The notes under the pieces were generated by a model, which saw only the letters and a program-made list of their open reading frames with translations, did no database searches and was not told the origin of the DNA. From NCBI RefSeq assembly GCF_014205155.1, contig NZ_JACHMX010000001.1, forward strand, positions 4,650,001 to 4,714,000: a DNA stretch of 64,000 nucleotides. Direction: 5' to 3'. The stretch comes from Amycolatopsis umgeniensis (lineage in GTDB: Bacteria > Actinomycetota > Actinomycetes > Mycobacteriales > Pseudonocardiaceae). Shown in pieces: positions 15,894-23,673 of this stretch. The stretch's first letter is position 1. Each line of letters begins with the position of its first letter. The position numbers and the translations under genes are program-made.

Positions 15894-17450
15894 ATGAGTC
15901 CGGTGAGCCGTGCCCGCAAGAAGGCAGCCCAGCCCTCCACCCCGAGTGTGACGGGCCTTTTCAAGGACGTCCTCCGGGACTTCTCGACCCTCGGCGCCGA
16001 ACCCGAGGTGCTCGATGTCGAGCTGCTGACTTCCGAGGTGCTCGGCCAGTGGTGGGAGATCGAGGTCGAGGAGGGCGAAACGCCGCTGGGCCTGGAGCTC
16101 ATCGCGTTCGCCGAGCGGAAGATCACCCCCGCCGCGGCCGCGCTGCTCGCCGGGTTGCGGGTGTTCGCCGAGACCGAGGAGGAGCGCGAGGCGGCCGCCT
16201 CGGCGCTGAACACCGTGCTGGGCCGCGGGATCCCGGAGCCGGAGTGGGCGGCCGATCTGGCCGCGGTGACCGTCGGTGACTGCTGGCGGACCGGCGACGT
16301 CTTCGGTGACGAGTCCTCCCTCCTCTGTGTCTTCTCCCGCGGCGGTGTGGAGCACGGGCTGCTCGCGCTGGTCGACTTCACCGAGGGCGGCCGGATCCGC
16401 GACGTCGTCGTGGTCGACAAGCCGCAGGACGTGCTGGCCGAGATGCGGCAGCAGGCCGCCGACGACCCGGAACTGGTCACACTGGAGCGGGTGCTGCCCG
16501 AGCGCGCCCACCAGCTGCTCGCGGACGGGCTGGCCGCGACGGACGTCGTCGAGGAGCCCGACGTCAGCGAGGACTACGCGCGCTTCCACGCGCTCGCGCT
16601 GGGCTGGATCCGGGCGCTGCCCGCCCCCGAACCCTCGCCCGAGATCACCGAATGGCCCGAGCAGGTCCGCGAAGAGGTCGTCGCCGACTTCATCGGCTCC
16701 GGGCTCGTGGAGGACACCGAGGCGACGAGGTTCTACGCGCGCCTGCTCGTCGACTACGGCTGTGAGACCGAGCCGGGCAGCCCGCTGCGTGTCGGGCCCG
16801 AGAAGCTCGCCCGGTTCCTCGAGTCGCTGCTGGACGGTGAGTTCGAGGTCGACGAGGCGTACGAGGAAGCACTGGAACCCGCGCTGCTCGGCTGGGTCAC
16901 CTGGGCCGCCGACCGCGCCGGACTCCCCGAGGCCGCCCGCGTGGCGCTGCTGGAGAGTGCGACCGAGTTCCTGGAGGAGTTCGCGCAGGACGAGGACTCC
17001 ACGCTCGACGTCTACTTCGACGGCTCCGAGGGGATCGAAGACCCCGCGGAACTCGCGGAGGCCCTCGAGCGCCGGATGTTCGCCGTCCCGACCGTCTACA
17101 CGGAGATCGGCGACGAGGAGCTGGAACTCGAGCCCGCGGATCCCGAACAGCGCCGTCTGCTGGTGATCGGCGAGCACCCCGAGTACCACGAGGCGCTTGC
17201 CGAGGAGACCTTCGACGGCGAGCCGAGGATGCGGCTCGCGCTCAAGACCACGATCGTCGACCAGCTCTGGGACGACGAGCCCGCCGAGGTCTGGCAGGCC
17301 GTCCGGCGGCTGAGCGAGACCGGGCTGGAGCGCGACGAGATCTTCGACCGCCTCATCGACGCGCTGTCCGCCCAGCTGAGCGAAGCCGGCGAACACGAGA
17401 TGGACTACGACGTCGACGACTACCGGAAGGCGCTCGGCGACCTCGCCTGA
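15894..17450 (+). CDS. Conserved acidic protein of unknown function (MSPVSR family, long form)
   Basis: 518-residue, strongly acidic soluble protein beginning MSPVSRARKK. It shares that N-terminus and a WxxWxAxRAGLP segment (LLGWVTWAADRAGLPEAAR near 325) with the protein at 6716-7858, so the two appear related. The extreme C-terminus (HEMDYDVDDYRKAL) resembles the end of DUF1841-type proteins. No catalytic motif is recognisable. The 189-base gap upstream (15705-15893) holds no other gene. ATG 15894 is chosen because it gives the shared N-terminus. Confidence 0.65.
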   Translation: MSPVSRARKKAAQPSTPSVTGLFKDVLRDFSTLGAEPEVLDVELLTSEVLGQWWEIEVEEGETPLGLELIAFAERKITPAAAALLAGLRVFAETEEEREAAASALNTVLGRGIPEPEWAADLAAVTVGDCWRTGDVFGDESSLLCVFSRGGVEHGLLALVDFTEGGRIRDVVVVDKPQDVLAEMRQQAADDPELVTLERVLPERAHQLLADGLAATDVVEEPDVSEDYARFHALALGWIRALPAPEPSPEITEWPEQVREEVVADFIGSGLVEDTEATRFYARLLVDYGCETEPGSPLRVGPEKLARFLESLLDGEFEVDEAYEEALEPALLGWVTWAADRAGLPEAARVALLESATEFLEEFAQDEDSTLDVYFDGSEGIEDPAELAEALERRMFAVPTVYTEIGDEELELEPADPEQRRLLVIGEHPEYHEALAEETFDGEPRMRLALKTTIVDQLWDDEPAEVWQAVRRLSETGLERDEIFDRLIDALSAQLSEAGEHEMDYDVDDYRKALGDLA

Positions 17451-17481
17451 CGGCCATCCCCTTGCCATCCCTCCCCAATCC

Positions 17482-17496
17482 GTCTAGTCTGTCTAG
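17482..17496. promoter_or_regulatory. Toxin-antitoxin operator/promoter
   Basis: Two GTCTAG hexamers (17482-17487 and 17491-17496), nine bases apart, abut the antitoxin ATG. The same stretch contains TAGTCT (17485-17490), a good -10 box six bases before ATG, so the transcript is probably leaderless. Antitoxin bound to the repeats would cover the promoter; that is inference from how Phd-type systems behave. Confidence 0.55.
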
Positions 17497-17796
17497 ATGG
17501 AAGCAGCAACCTGGCAAGTGCAGGACGCCAAGCAGCGGCTGAGCGAGCTGCTGCGCCGGGCCGCGGCCGAGGGGCCGCAGTTCGTCACCAAACATGGGGA
17601 GGAGGTGGCCGTGGTGCTGGACATCATGGATTACCGCAGGCTGGCCGGAGGCGGTGAAGCCGTCGATTTCAAACTCGTGCTCTCCGGTGAGCAGCACCAT
17701 CCCGAATACGGGGAGGCGCTGGCTGACGTGCTGGAGGAGATCGCCGCCGAACGCGCGGAGGATCTGCCGAGGGATGCCGTGGAGGTGAGCGGGTGA
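17497..17796 (+). CDS. Phd/YefM-family antitoxin
   Basis: 99-residue antitoxin. The N-terminal part (WQVQDAKQRLSELLRRA...GPQFVTKHGEEVAVVLDIMDYRRL) is the Phd/YefM DNA-binding fold that also represses its own operon. The acidic C-terminus would wrap the toxin. Its stop overlaps the PIN toxin start by 4 bases (17793-17796), which keeps the pair stoichiometric. A putative operator lies directly at its start codon. Confidence 0.9.
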   Translation: MEAATWQVQDAKQRLSELLRRAAAEGPQFVTKHGEEVAVVLDIMDYRRLAGGGEAVDFKLVLSGEQHHPEYGEALADVLEEIAAERAEDLPRDAVEVSG

Positions 17797-18209
17797 CCTT
17801 TCTGCTGGACACGAACATCGTGTCCGAGGCCCGGCGGCGCACGCAGAATCCGGGTTTCGCCCGGTGGTGGAGCGGGGTGTCGTCGAGCAGGCTCTACCTG
17901 AGCGTGCTGACCGTGGGGGAGATCGAGAGAGGAATCCACAAACTCAGGCATCGAGGAGATCAAGACCGGGAACGGGCGGACGCGCTCACCGACTGGCTCG
18001 CCGGGCTCACCGCGCAGTTCTCGGAACGGATCCTTCCGGTGACCGCCGAAATCGCGGCCGAATGGGGCAGGCAGCACGCGCCGCGGAAAGTGCCGTCCGT
18101 CGACGGGCTGATCGCCGCGACCGCCCGGATCCACGAGTTGACCCTGGTCACCCGGAACCTCGCCGACATGGCCGGGCTCGGAGCGCAGGTGCACAACCCG
18201 TTCGACTGA
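17793..18209 (+). CDS. PIN-domain (VapC-like) toxin ribonuclease
   Basis: 138-residue PIN nuclease, the usual toxin length. The acidic metal-binding residues are present: Asp in LLDTNIVSE, Glu in GEIERGI, Asp in SVDGLIAATA and the distal Asn/Asp in TRNLADM. VapC toxins cleave tRNA or rRNA when freed from antitoxin. The target here is unknown. It follows the Phd-type antitoxin with a GTGA overlap, a common combination. Confidence 0.92.
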   Translation: MTFLLDTNIVSEARRRTQNPGFARWWSGVSSSRLYLSVLTVGEIERGIHKLRHRGDQDRERADALTDWLAGLTAQFSERILPVTAEIAAEWGRQHAPRKVPSVDGLIAATARIHELTLVTRNLADMAGLGAQVHNPFD

Positions 18210-18221
18210 GTTCCCGGCGGA

Positions 18222-18266
18222 TCAAGCACTTGAGGTTCAAGCGCTCAGGGATTGAGCACTCAGCTC
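18222..18266. repeat. Three 15-bp imperfect tandem repeats, each near-palindromic
   Basis: Consecutive units TCAAGCACTTGAGGT (18222), TCAAGCGCTCAGGGA (18237) and TTGAGCACTCAGCTC (18252). Each unit can fold on itself (for example TCAAG-CA-CTTGA). They lie between the convergent vapC and small membrane protein genes, and the last unit covers the latter's stop. They could end transcription or bind a protein; there is no T-tract. Confidence 0.6.
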
Positions 18267-18430
18267 AGTGGTGCCGCCGGGGTGCCTTCGCTCTCCGTGA
18301 CTTGCGGCTTCTTCCGGCGACGGTCCCCGCGGGCGTCGTCGAAGTCGACGACGAAGGCGCCGGCGGCCATGGCCACCAGGAGTGCGAGTCCGAGAATCGA
18401 GCCGACCCAGGTCAGGATGATCGAGAACAT
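18260..18430 (-). CDS. Small membrane protein (56 residues)
   Basis: Single-pass protein: MFSIILTWVGSILGL begins a hydrophobic helix of about 27 residues. A charged segment (DFDDARGDRRRKK) and a polar tail ending APLS follow. A near-perfect Shine-Dalgarno, GGGAGGAGG, lies six bases before the ATG, which is the main reason to call it real. No homologue comes to mind. The basic residues after the helix suggest a cytoplasmic C-terminus. It is convergent with vapC. Confidence 0.65.
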   Translation of the reverse strand: MFSIILTWVGSILGLALLVAMAAGAFVVDFDDARGDRRRKKPQVTESEGTPAAPLS

Positions 18431-19021
18431 CGTGAGCCTCCTCCCTGCTCAAGGTCTTTTTCGAGACCTCTTGAACCCCTGACACAAGGGTCACCTCGGG
18501 GGGCTGTAGCCGGTATCGGCCAACCGGTTACACGTACTGAGCGTGGATCGGCCGATCGGCCGAGGAAACCCGCCCGGCGGTCGCGGTCCGCGACGGGCCG
18601 ACACCGTGGGCTCGCCTGGGGTGCGAAGGCTGGTACTTGTGAGGGAACGGCCGGAATTCGCCCGGGTGATCGGCTTCCGGTGAAATGATCTTGAATCTTG
18701 TCGTGAACGCTCGCCGTGAGTAGAGATTCCGCGCCTGACCGGTTACTCAGTGTCGACCTCCGGGGCGCGCGTGCTCCGACGGACGGCACCCGCGCAGCCG
18801 AATGCCCCGCCGCACCTCCACCCAAGCACGCGTGTCGTCCGCTCAATCACGCGTGTCGTCCGTTCAGGCACGGGTGTCGTCCGTTCAGACACGCGAAACT
18901 GCCGGAACCGCGCGGGCCACTCACGCCGCGAGTGGCGATTCGGGTGGGAGCGGACCGGTCTTTGCTCGACGTCCCCGACCTTCCGTCGATCAAGGACATG
19001 GCACGAGAGGCAAACCGACCC
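18431..19021. other. 591-base intergenic region with tandem repeats
   Basis: No open frame here has convincing gene character. It contains the leader of the small membrane protein (18431-18450) and the 21-bp array at 18827-18895, and ends at the coaA stop. The sequence around 18500-18720 shows nothing I can name. Confidence 0.6.
18827..18895. repeat. 21-bp tandem repeat array (3.3 copies)
   Basis: Units start CACGCGTGTCGTCCGCTCAA at 18827, with close copies at 18848 and 18869 and a partial CACGCG at 18890. There are no spacers, so it is not a CRISPR array. A looser set of TCACGCG motifs with about the same period lies at 49806-49874. Confidence 0.9.
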
Positions 19022-19954
19022 TCAGAGCTTGCGCAGCCGGACCCGGTTGATCGTGTGGTCGGAGTCCTTGCGGAGGACGAGGGTCGCGCGAGGCCGCGTC
19101 GGCTTGATGTTCTCCATCAGGTTCGGCTCGTTGATCGTGCGCCACAGGTGGCGCGCCTCGGCCCGTGCCTCGTCGTCCGGGAGGCCGGCGAAGTGGTGGA
19201 AGTGCGAGGCGGGGTCCGCGAAAGCGGTGTGCCGCAGTTTGAGGAAGCGCTCGATGTACCAGCGCTCGATGTCGGTCGTCGGCGCGTCCACGTAGATCGA
19301 GAAGTCGAACAGATCGGAGACGGTGAGCCGAGGGCCGGGCTGGAGGACGTTCAGCCCCTCGAGGATCAGGATGTCGGGTTGCTGAACGACCTGCTCTTCG
19401 TCAGGAAGGATATCGTAGGCGAGGTGCGAGTACACCGGAGCGCTGACCCGTTCCGCGCCGGACTTCACCTCGGTGACGAACCGCAGCAGCGCCCGCCGGT
19501 CGTAGCTCTCCGGGAAACCCTTCCGGTGCATGATCCCGCGCCGGACGAGCTCCGCCCGCGGGTGGAGGAACCCGTCGGTGGTGACCAGGTCGACCCTGGG
19601 GTGATCCGGCCAGCGGGCGAGCAGGGTGCGCAGGATGCGCGCGGTGGTCGACTTGCCGACGGCGACGCTTCCGGCGATCCCGATGATGTACGGCACCTTG
19701 GTGCCCCGACTGTCTTCACCGAGAAAGGTGGTGGTGGCTTCGTACAACCGTTGCCGGGCGGCGACCTGGAGATTGATCAGCCGGGAGAGCGGCAGGTAGA
19801 CCTCGGCGACCTCGGCCAGATCGACCTGTTCACCGAGACCGCGCAGCCGCAGCAGCTCCGCGGCCGTCAGCGGCAGGGGAGTCGACCTTCGCAACTCGCG
19901 CCACTGCTCACGGTGCAGCTCGACGTAGGGACTGAGCTCACGGACCCGCGGCAT
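19022..19954 (-). CDS. coaA: Type I pantothenate kinase
   Basis: Cytosolic kinase of 310 residues that phosphorylates pantothenate with ATP, the first and usually controlling step of coenzyme A synthesis. The P-loop is [14 protein letters not shown] (near 95). Substrate and catalytic regions [21 protein letters not shown] and ILEGLNVLQ are intact. The length is standard for bacterial CoaA. GAGGAG lies seven bases before the ATG at 19954. It appears monocistronic. Confidence 0.96.
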   Translation of the reverse strand: MPRVRELSPYVELHREQWRELRRSTPLPLTAAELLRLRGLGEQVDLAEVAEVYLPLSRLINLQVAARQRLYEATTTFLGEDSRGTKVPYIIGIAGSVAVGKSTTARILRTLLARWPDHPRVDLVTTDGFLHPRAELVRRGIMHRKGFPESYDRRALLRFVTEVKSGAERVSAPVYSHLAYDILPDEEQVVQQPDILILEGLNVLQPGPRLTVSDLFDFSIYVDAPTTDIERWYIERFLKLRHTAFADPASHFHHFAGLPDDEARAEARHLWRTINEPNLMENIKPTRPRATLVLRKDSDHTINRVRLRKL

Positions 19955-20111
19955 CGCACACTCCTCGCCCGTCGCCAGCGCTGGCGCCGTACAAAACCGT
20001 GTAGACGAGTTCTCGGCGGGAAAACGTGCCTCGAACCGGATGAAGCCGCTTTAACGGTAGGGCTTACGGCTCGTGAACGCGCTGCGATGTGATGTAGCCC
20101 GCTTCGGGGCG

Positions 20112-20753
20112 TTACCGTCCGTTACGGGGGCGGCCGGGTGCGAAGACCTCGTCCCAGGCCGCGGCGACCTGCCGGGCGCAGGAGGCGGGCGCGACCCCGC
20201 CGACGCCGGTACCGAGGCCCGGCATCGCGATCGTGTGCACGAGATCACGGACCCGGCCCTGGTCGAGCCTGCCGTCGCGCCACTGTTGGAACACCGCCCT
20301 GGCGGCCAGGTACGGGTGCACGGTCTCGCGCGGGAGGCGCTCGCCGGGCTCCCGCATCGTCGGCGCGCTGATCAGCCAGGCGGGCTCCGCCTCGCCGGTG
20401 GGCACGATCACCGCTTCGCCGATCGGGAGTTCGCCGCCGTGGTAGGCGAGGACGGCGCTGCGCACGTTCTGCTCGACGTCGGGATAGGCGCGGGCGTAGA
20501 CGGCGTCGATCCCGCCCCGCATCCAGCCATAGGAGTTCGCGGGGCTGACGACGGCCTGGGCGACGACGTCGAGCACCGACCCGCGGTGCACGGAGACCCG
20601 TCCGTCCACAGTGTCCGCGACGGTGGTCCAGGCTTGCGCGAGCAGGTCATCGACGGCGCACAGCACCAGCTCCGGGGTGGGATGGTCCGGCGGGGGACCG
20701 AAAGAGGAGCCGACATCCTCGTGGCCGGTGTGCGTGCCCGGTTCGGCGGTCAC
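20112..20753 (-). CDS. Macro-domain ADP-ribose-binding protein
   Basis: 213-residue macro-domain protein. Its ligand loops are visible: VVSPANSYGWMRGGIDAVYA (the NxxxxMxGGI loop near 75) and AMPGLGTGVGGV (the phosphate loop near 180). Such proteins bind or hydrolyse ADP-ribose groups on proteins, nucleic acids or O-acetyl-ADP-ribose. Several positions match the phage-tail/Appr-1''-p subgroup, but I cannot assign the activity. The start is GTG at 20753. No ADP-ribosyltransferase gene is nearby. Confidence 0.8.
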   Translation of the reverse strand: MTAEPGTHTGHEDVGSSFGPPPDHPTPELVLCAVDDLLAQAWTTVADTVDGRVSVHRGSVLDVVAQAVVSPANSYGWMRGGIDAVYARAYPDVEQNVRSAVLAYHGGELPIGEAVIVPTGEAEPAWLISAPTMREPGERLPRETVHPYLAARAVFQQWRDGRLDQGRVRDLVHTIAMPGLGTGVGGVAPASCARQVAAAWDEVFAPGRPRNGR

Positions 20754-20850
20754 GCGCTAAGCATGGCAAAAAAAGCCACCCGGCGTAACCGGTTCGCGTA
20801 CCGGCTGTCCGAGTGAAAGTCGCCACCCGCGGCGTGCGTAATCTGGCGAG

Positions 20851-21759
20851 GTGTCACGGATCGCCTACTTCGGCCCCCAGGGAACCTTCACCGAACAGGC
20901 CGCGCGCCGGCTCGCCCCCGGTGAGGAGCTGATCCCCGCGGAGACCATCCCGGCGGCACTGGCCGCGGTGCGCGCGGGCCGCGCCGACGCGGCTTGCGTG
21001 CCGATCGAGAACTCCGTGGAGGGCGCCGTCACCGCCACCCTCGACAGCCTGAGCGAGGCCGAGCCGCTCGTCGCGGTGGCGGAAGTGCTGCTGCCGGTCC
21101 ACTTCAGCGTGCTGACCAGGCCCGGCACAACCGAGATCCGCACCGTGGCGAGCCATCCGCACGCGCTCGCCCAGGTCCGTCACTGGGTCGAGGCGAACCT
21201 GCCCGGCGCGCATCCGGTCGCGACGTCGTCCACCGCCGCGGCCGCCGTCGCGGTCGACGCGGGCGAGTTCGACGCCGCCGTCACCGCGCCGGTCGCCGTC
21301 GAGCACTACCCGCTGGAGGTGCTGGCCACCGAGGTCGCCGACGTCCGCGACGCCAAGACCCGGTTCCTGCTGGTCCGCAAGCCCGGCGAGCTGCCGGAGC
21401 CGACCGGGGCCGACCGAACGTCGATCGTCGCCGCCGCGACGAACCGGACCGGTGCCCTGGCGGAACTGCTCACCGAACTGGCGGTCCGCGGGATCAACCT
21501 GACCAAACTGGACGCTCGTCCGACCAGGAACAACTTCGGCGAGTACCGCTTCTTCATCGACTTCGAGGGGCACGTGGCCGAGCCCCGGATCGGCGACGTG
21601 CTGGCCGCGTTGCGCCGCCGGTGCCGCAACGTGCGGTTCCTCGGCTCCCACCCGCGGGCGGACAACGGCACGACCGAGATCGAGCCGGGCGCCGCCAACG
21701 AGGATTTCACCGACGCGATCGACTGGGTCGCTTCGGTCAGGAAGGGAGCACAGGCGTGA
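20851..21759 (+). CDS. pheA: Prephenate dehydratase
   Basis: 302-residue monofunctional prephenate dehydratase, converting prephenate to phenylpyruvate for phenylalanine synthesis. The catalytic domain (about 1-185) has the TRF motif in DAKTRFLLV. The ACT regulatory domain follows (NRTGALAELLTELAVRGIN). The usual ESRP effector motif reads DARP here (KLDARPTRNN), which could alter Phe feedback. The start is GTG at 20851. The stop overlaps the next gene (GTGA), as expected for the pheA-phosphatase pair in mycobacteria. Confidence 0.94.
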   Translation: MSRIAYFGPQGTFTEQAARRLAPGEELIPAETIPAALAAVRAGRADAACVPIENSVEGAVTATLDSLSEAEPLVAVAEVLLPVHFSVLTRPGTTEIRTVASHPHALAQVRHWVEANLPGAHPVATSSTAAAAVAVDAGEFDAAVTAPVAVEHYPLEVLATEVADVRDAKTRFLLVRKPGELPEPTGADRTSIVAAATNRTGALAELLTELAVRGINLTKLDARPTRNNFGEYRFFIDFEGHVAEPRIGDVLAALRRRCRNVRFLGSHPRADNGTTEIEPGAANEDFTDAIDWVASVRKGAQA

Positions 21760-22376
21760 AACTCCTTCTCGTCCGTCACGGTCAGACCGACGGCAACGTC
21801 CGGGGCGCGCTCGACACCGCGTTGCCCGGCCCGCCGCTCACCGACCTGGGCCGTGAACAGGCTCGGGATCTCGCGACGCGGCTCGGCGGCGAGCCGGTCG
21901 TCGCGGTCTACGCCTCGCAGGCCGTCCGCGCCCAGCAGACCGCCGCGCCGCTGGCCGCCAAGTTCGGCTTCGACGTCCAGGTGGTCGACGGCGTGCACGA
22001 GGTCGCCGCCGGCGAACTCGAAGGCAAGACCGACAAGGACTCGGTCACGACGTACATGAGCGTGGTGCGCCGGTGGACGCTCGGCGAGCTCGATCCGCCG
22101 ATCCCCGGCGGCGAGACCGGCACGCAGGTCCGCGCGCGGATGCTCGACGCCGTCGCCCGGCTGCGCGCCAAACACGAGCAGGCCGACCCCGACGGCACGG
22201 TGGTGCTGGTCAGTCACGGCGGCGCGATCCGGCTGGGCGGGGAGTGGCTCGCCGGGAACATCACCGCCGAGGTGGCCAACCAGGGCCTCATCCCGAACAC
22301 CGGCGTGGTCGAACTCGTCGCGACCGCCGACGGCTGGACCTGTCTCACCTGGGCGGAGGTCCCCGTCGAGGGGTGA
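21756..22376 (+). CDS. Histidine phosphatase family protein downstream of pheA
   Basis: 206-residue phosphatase of the phosphoglycerate mutase fold with the canonical LLLVRHGQTDGN signature and a second His in LVSHGGAIR. The start is GTG 21756, overlapping the pheA stop, with GAAGGGAG about 8 bases before it. The frame upstream is antisense-like and not used. The gene corresponds in position to the phosphoglycerate mutase-like Rv3837c next to pheA in M. tuberculosis. The substrate is unknown. Confidence 0.88.
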   Translation: MKLLLVRHGQTDGNVRGALDTALPGPPLTDLGREQARDLATRLGGEPVVAVYASQAVRAQQTAAPLAAKFGFDVQVVDGVHEVAAGELEGKTDKDSVTTYMSVVRRWTLGELDPPIPGGETGTQVRARMLDAVARLRAKHEQADPDGTVVLVSHGGAIRLGGEWLAGNITAEVANQGLIPNTGVVELVATADGWTCLTWAEVPVEG

Positions 22377-22413
22377 CCTGGAACGTTTGCCTCCCTTCTC
22401 GCCGGGGAATACA

Positions 22414-22443
22414 CCCCACAAGATCGATTAACACCTTGTGGGG
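22414..22443. promoter_or_regulatory. Perfect inverted repeat (9-bp arms)
   Basis: CCCCACAAG (22414-22422) and CTTGTGGGG (22435-22443) flank 12 A/T-rich bases. It lies 38 bases after the phosphatase stop and 80 before the lipoprotein gene. It could be a terminator for the pheA operon or an operator for the lipoprotein; the A/T-rich loop and lack of a T-tract slightly favour an operator. Confidence 0.5.
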
Positions 22444-22522
22444 AATTAACCGGGAGAGCGCAACCCCGACGGCGGACAACACGTCTACTTCAGTGGTGGG
22501 TCACCCGGCTACAGGGAGGCGA

Positions 22523-23176
22523 ATGACCATGGTTCGTTCGAAGAGGATCTCCATCGGCGGTCTCGTCGCGGGTACCGCCGGGCTCCTGCTGCTCGGCGCC
22601 TGCGGTTCGGGAACCGCACCCGTCGCGCAGAGTTCTTCCGCGTCGCCGTCCAGTTCGGCACCGGAGACCTCCGCCGCGCCCAGCGCGAGTTCGTCGAGCC
22701 CGGCGCCCGTCTCGCAGCCCGCCGAGGTACCCGCCCCGGCGCAGAAGAACGACGGGCTCTGCAAGGCGGGAGACGTCAAGCTGTCAGTCGGGGGCGGTGA
22801 CGCGGCCGCGGGCACGGTCTACCGGAAGCTCGTCATCACCAACTCGAGCGGGCACCCGTGCACCATCCAGGGCTTCCCCGGCGTCTCCTACGTGACCGGC
22901 GCGGACGGCCACCAGGTCGGCGAGGCCGCGTTCCGTGACGGCGCCAAAGGCGAGCCGATCCAGCTGAACAACGGCGAGAGCGCGTCCGCCGACATCGGCT
23001 TCGTGAACGTCCGCAACTACGACGAGGCGGCCTGCAAGCCCACCGAGACCCGAGGGCTGCGGGTGTACCTGCCGCAGGAGACGGCGTCGAACTTCGTGGC
23101 GGTGCAGGGGCTCGGCTGCGCGGGGAAGATCCCCGGCAACCAGCTGACCGTCAAGACGGTCCACAAGGGAGCGTGA
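22523..23176 (+). CDS. DUF4232-type lipoprotein
   Basis: Exported 217-residue lipoprotein. The signal ends in lipobox LLGAC (Cys near 31). A long Ser/Ala/Pro linker follows, then a DUF4232 domain (LCKAGDVKLSVGG... LVITNSSGHPCTIQGFPGVSYV). DUF4232 proteins are common on actinobacterial surfaces and have no agreed function. AGGGAGG lies 5 bases before ATG 22523; an in-frame ATG at 22529 is also possible. It converges on the next gene with a single base between stops. Confidence 0.85.
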   Translation: MTMVRSKRISIGGLVAGTAGLLLLGACGSGTAPVAQSSSASPSSSAPETSAAPSASSSSPAPVSQPAEVPAPAQKNDGLCKAGDVKLSVGGGDAAAGTVYRKLVITNSSGHPCTIQGFPGVSYVTGADGHQVGEAAFRDGAKGEPIQLNNGESASADIGFVNVRNYDEAACKPTETRGLRVYLPQETASNFVAVQGLGCAGKIPGNQLTVKTVHKGA

Positions 23177-23177
23177 C

Positions 23178-23612
23178 CTAGAGCTGGGTGCAGAGCTGTT
23201 CGGCCTGCGACAGATGCCGCTGGCCGGAGATCTCGTTGAAGTGCAGGCTGAACACCATCCGGCTGACACCGTCGATGTGGTCGGCCAGCGGCCGGTAGGT
23301 GTCGTTGGCGGCGGCCGCCGCGGCGGAGAGTTCGCGCGCGGCCGTCATCCGGTGCAGGATCTCGGGGGCCAGCACCGCCACGGTCCGGTCGCCGGGCGAG
23401 TCGGTGGTGTCCGGGATCGTGCCGACCCTGGCCAGGGCGTTGCACGCTTCTTGCGCGTCCTCCAGCGCTCCCGCGTTGACGCTCGAGAGAGCCCACAGCA
23501 TGCCGATCACGCTGGCACCGATCACGAAACCGGCGACGGCGGTGAGCACTTGCGGGCGCCTGGAAGGTTCTGTCGTCCCCACGCCGGCCTCCGGCACCAG
23601 TGTCTGCTGCAT
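23178..23612 (-). CDS. Single-pass membrane protein of unknown function
   Basis: 144-residue protein: a polar N-terminus, one membrane helix (VLTAVAGFVIGASVIGMLWAL) and an extracytoplasmic helical domain rich in Ala with two Cys (EACNAL and EQLCTQL) that could pair. I do not recognise the family. The Cys spacing and anchoring suggest an envelope protein. It is convergent with the DUF4232 lipoprotein gene; the MFS gene lies 61 bases upstream on the same strand. Confidence 0.65.
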   Translation of the reverse strand: MQQTLVPEAGVGTTEPSRRPQVLTAVAGFVIGASVIGMLWALSSVNAGALEDAQEACNALARVGTIPDTTDSPGDRTVAVLAPEILHRMTAARELSAAAAAANDTYRPLADHIDGVSRMVFSLHFNEISGQRHLSQAEQLCTQL

Positions 23613-23673
23613 CGCGGACCTCCCTCACCAGCTGGCGGGTGATGGGCTATTTCAGCACCAAAGGCCTTTGTTT

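Noticed and set aside
18827..18895. Possible CRISPR array
   Set aside because: The repeats are contiguous without spacers and no cas genes are nearby.
18716..20092. Long plus-strand frame over coaA
   Set aside because: It is antisense to a complete pantothenate kinase gene and runs through the 21-bp repeats.
20763..20816. 17-codon frame with Phe and Tyr upstream of pheA, as a possible attenuator leader
   Set aside because: Only one Phe and one Tyr codon, no ribosome site and no terminator hairpin before pheA.
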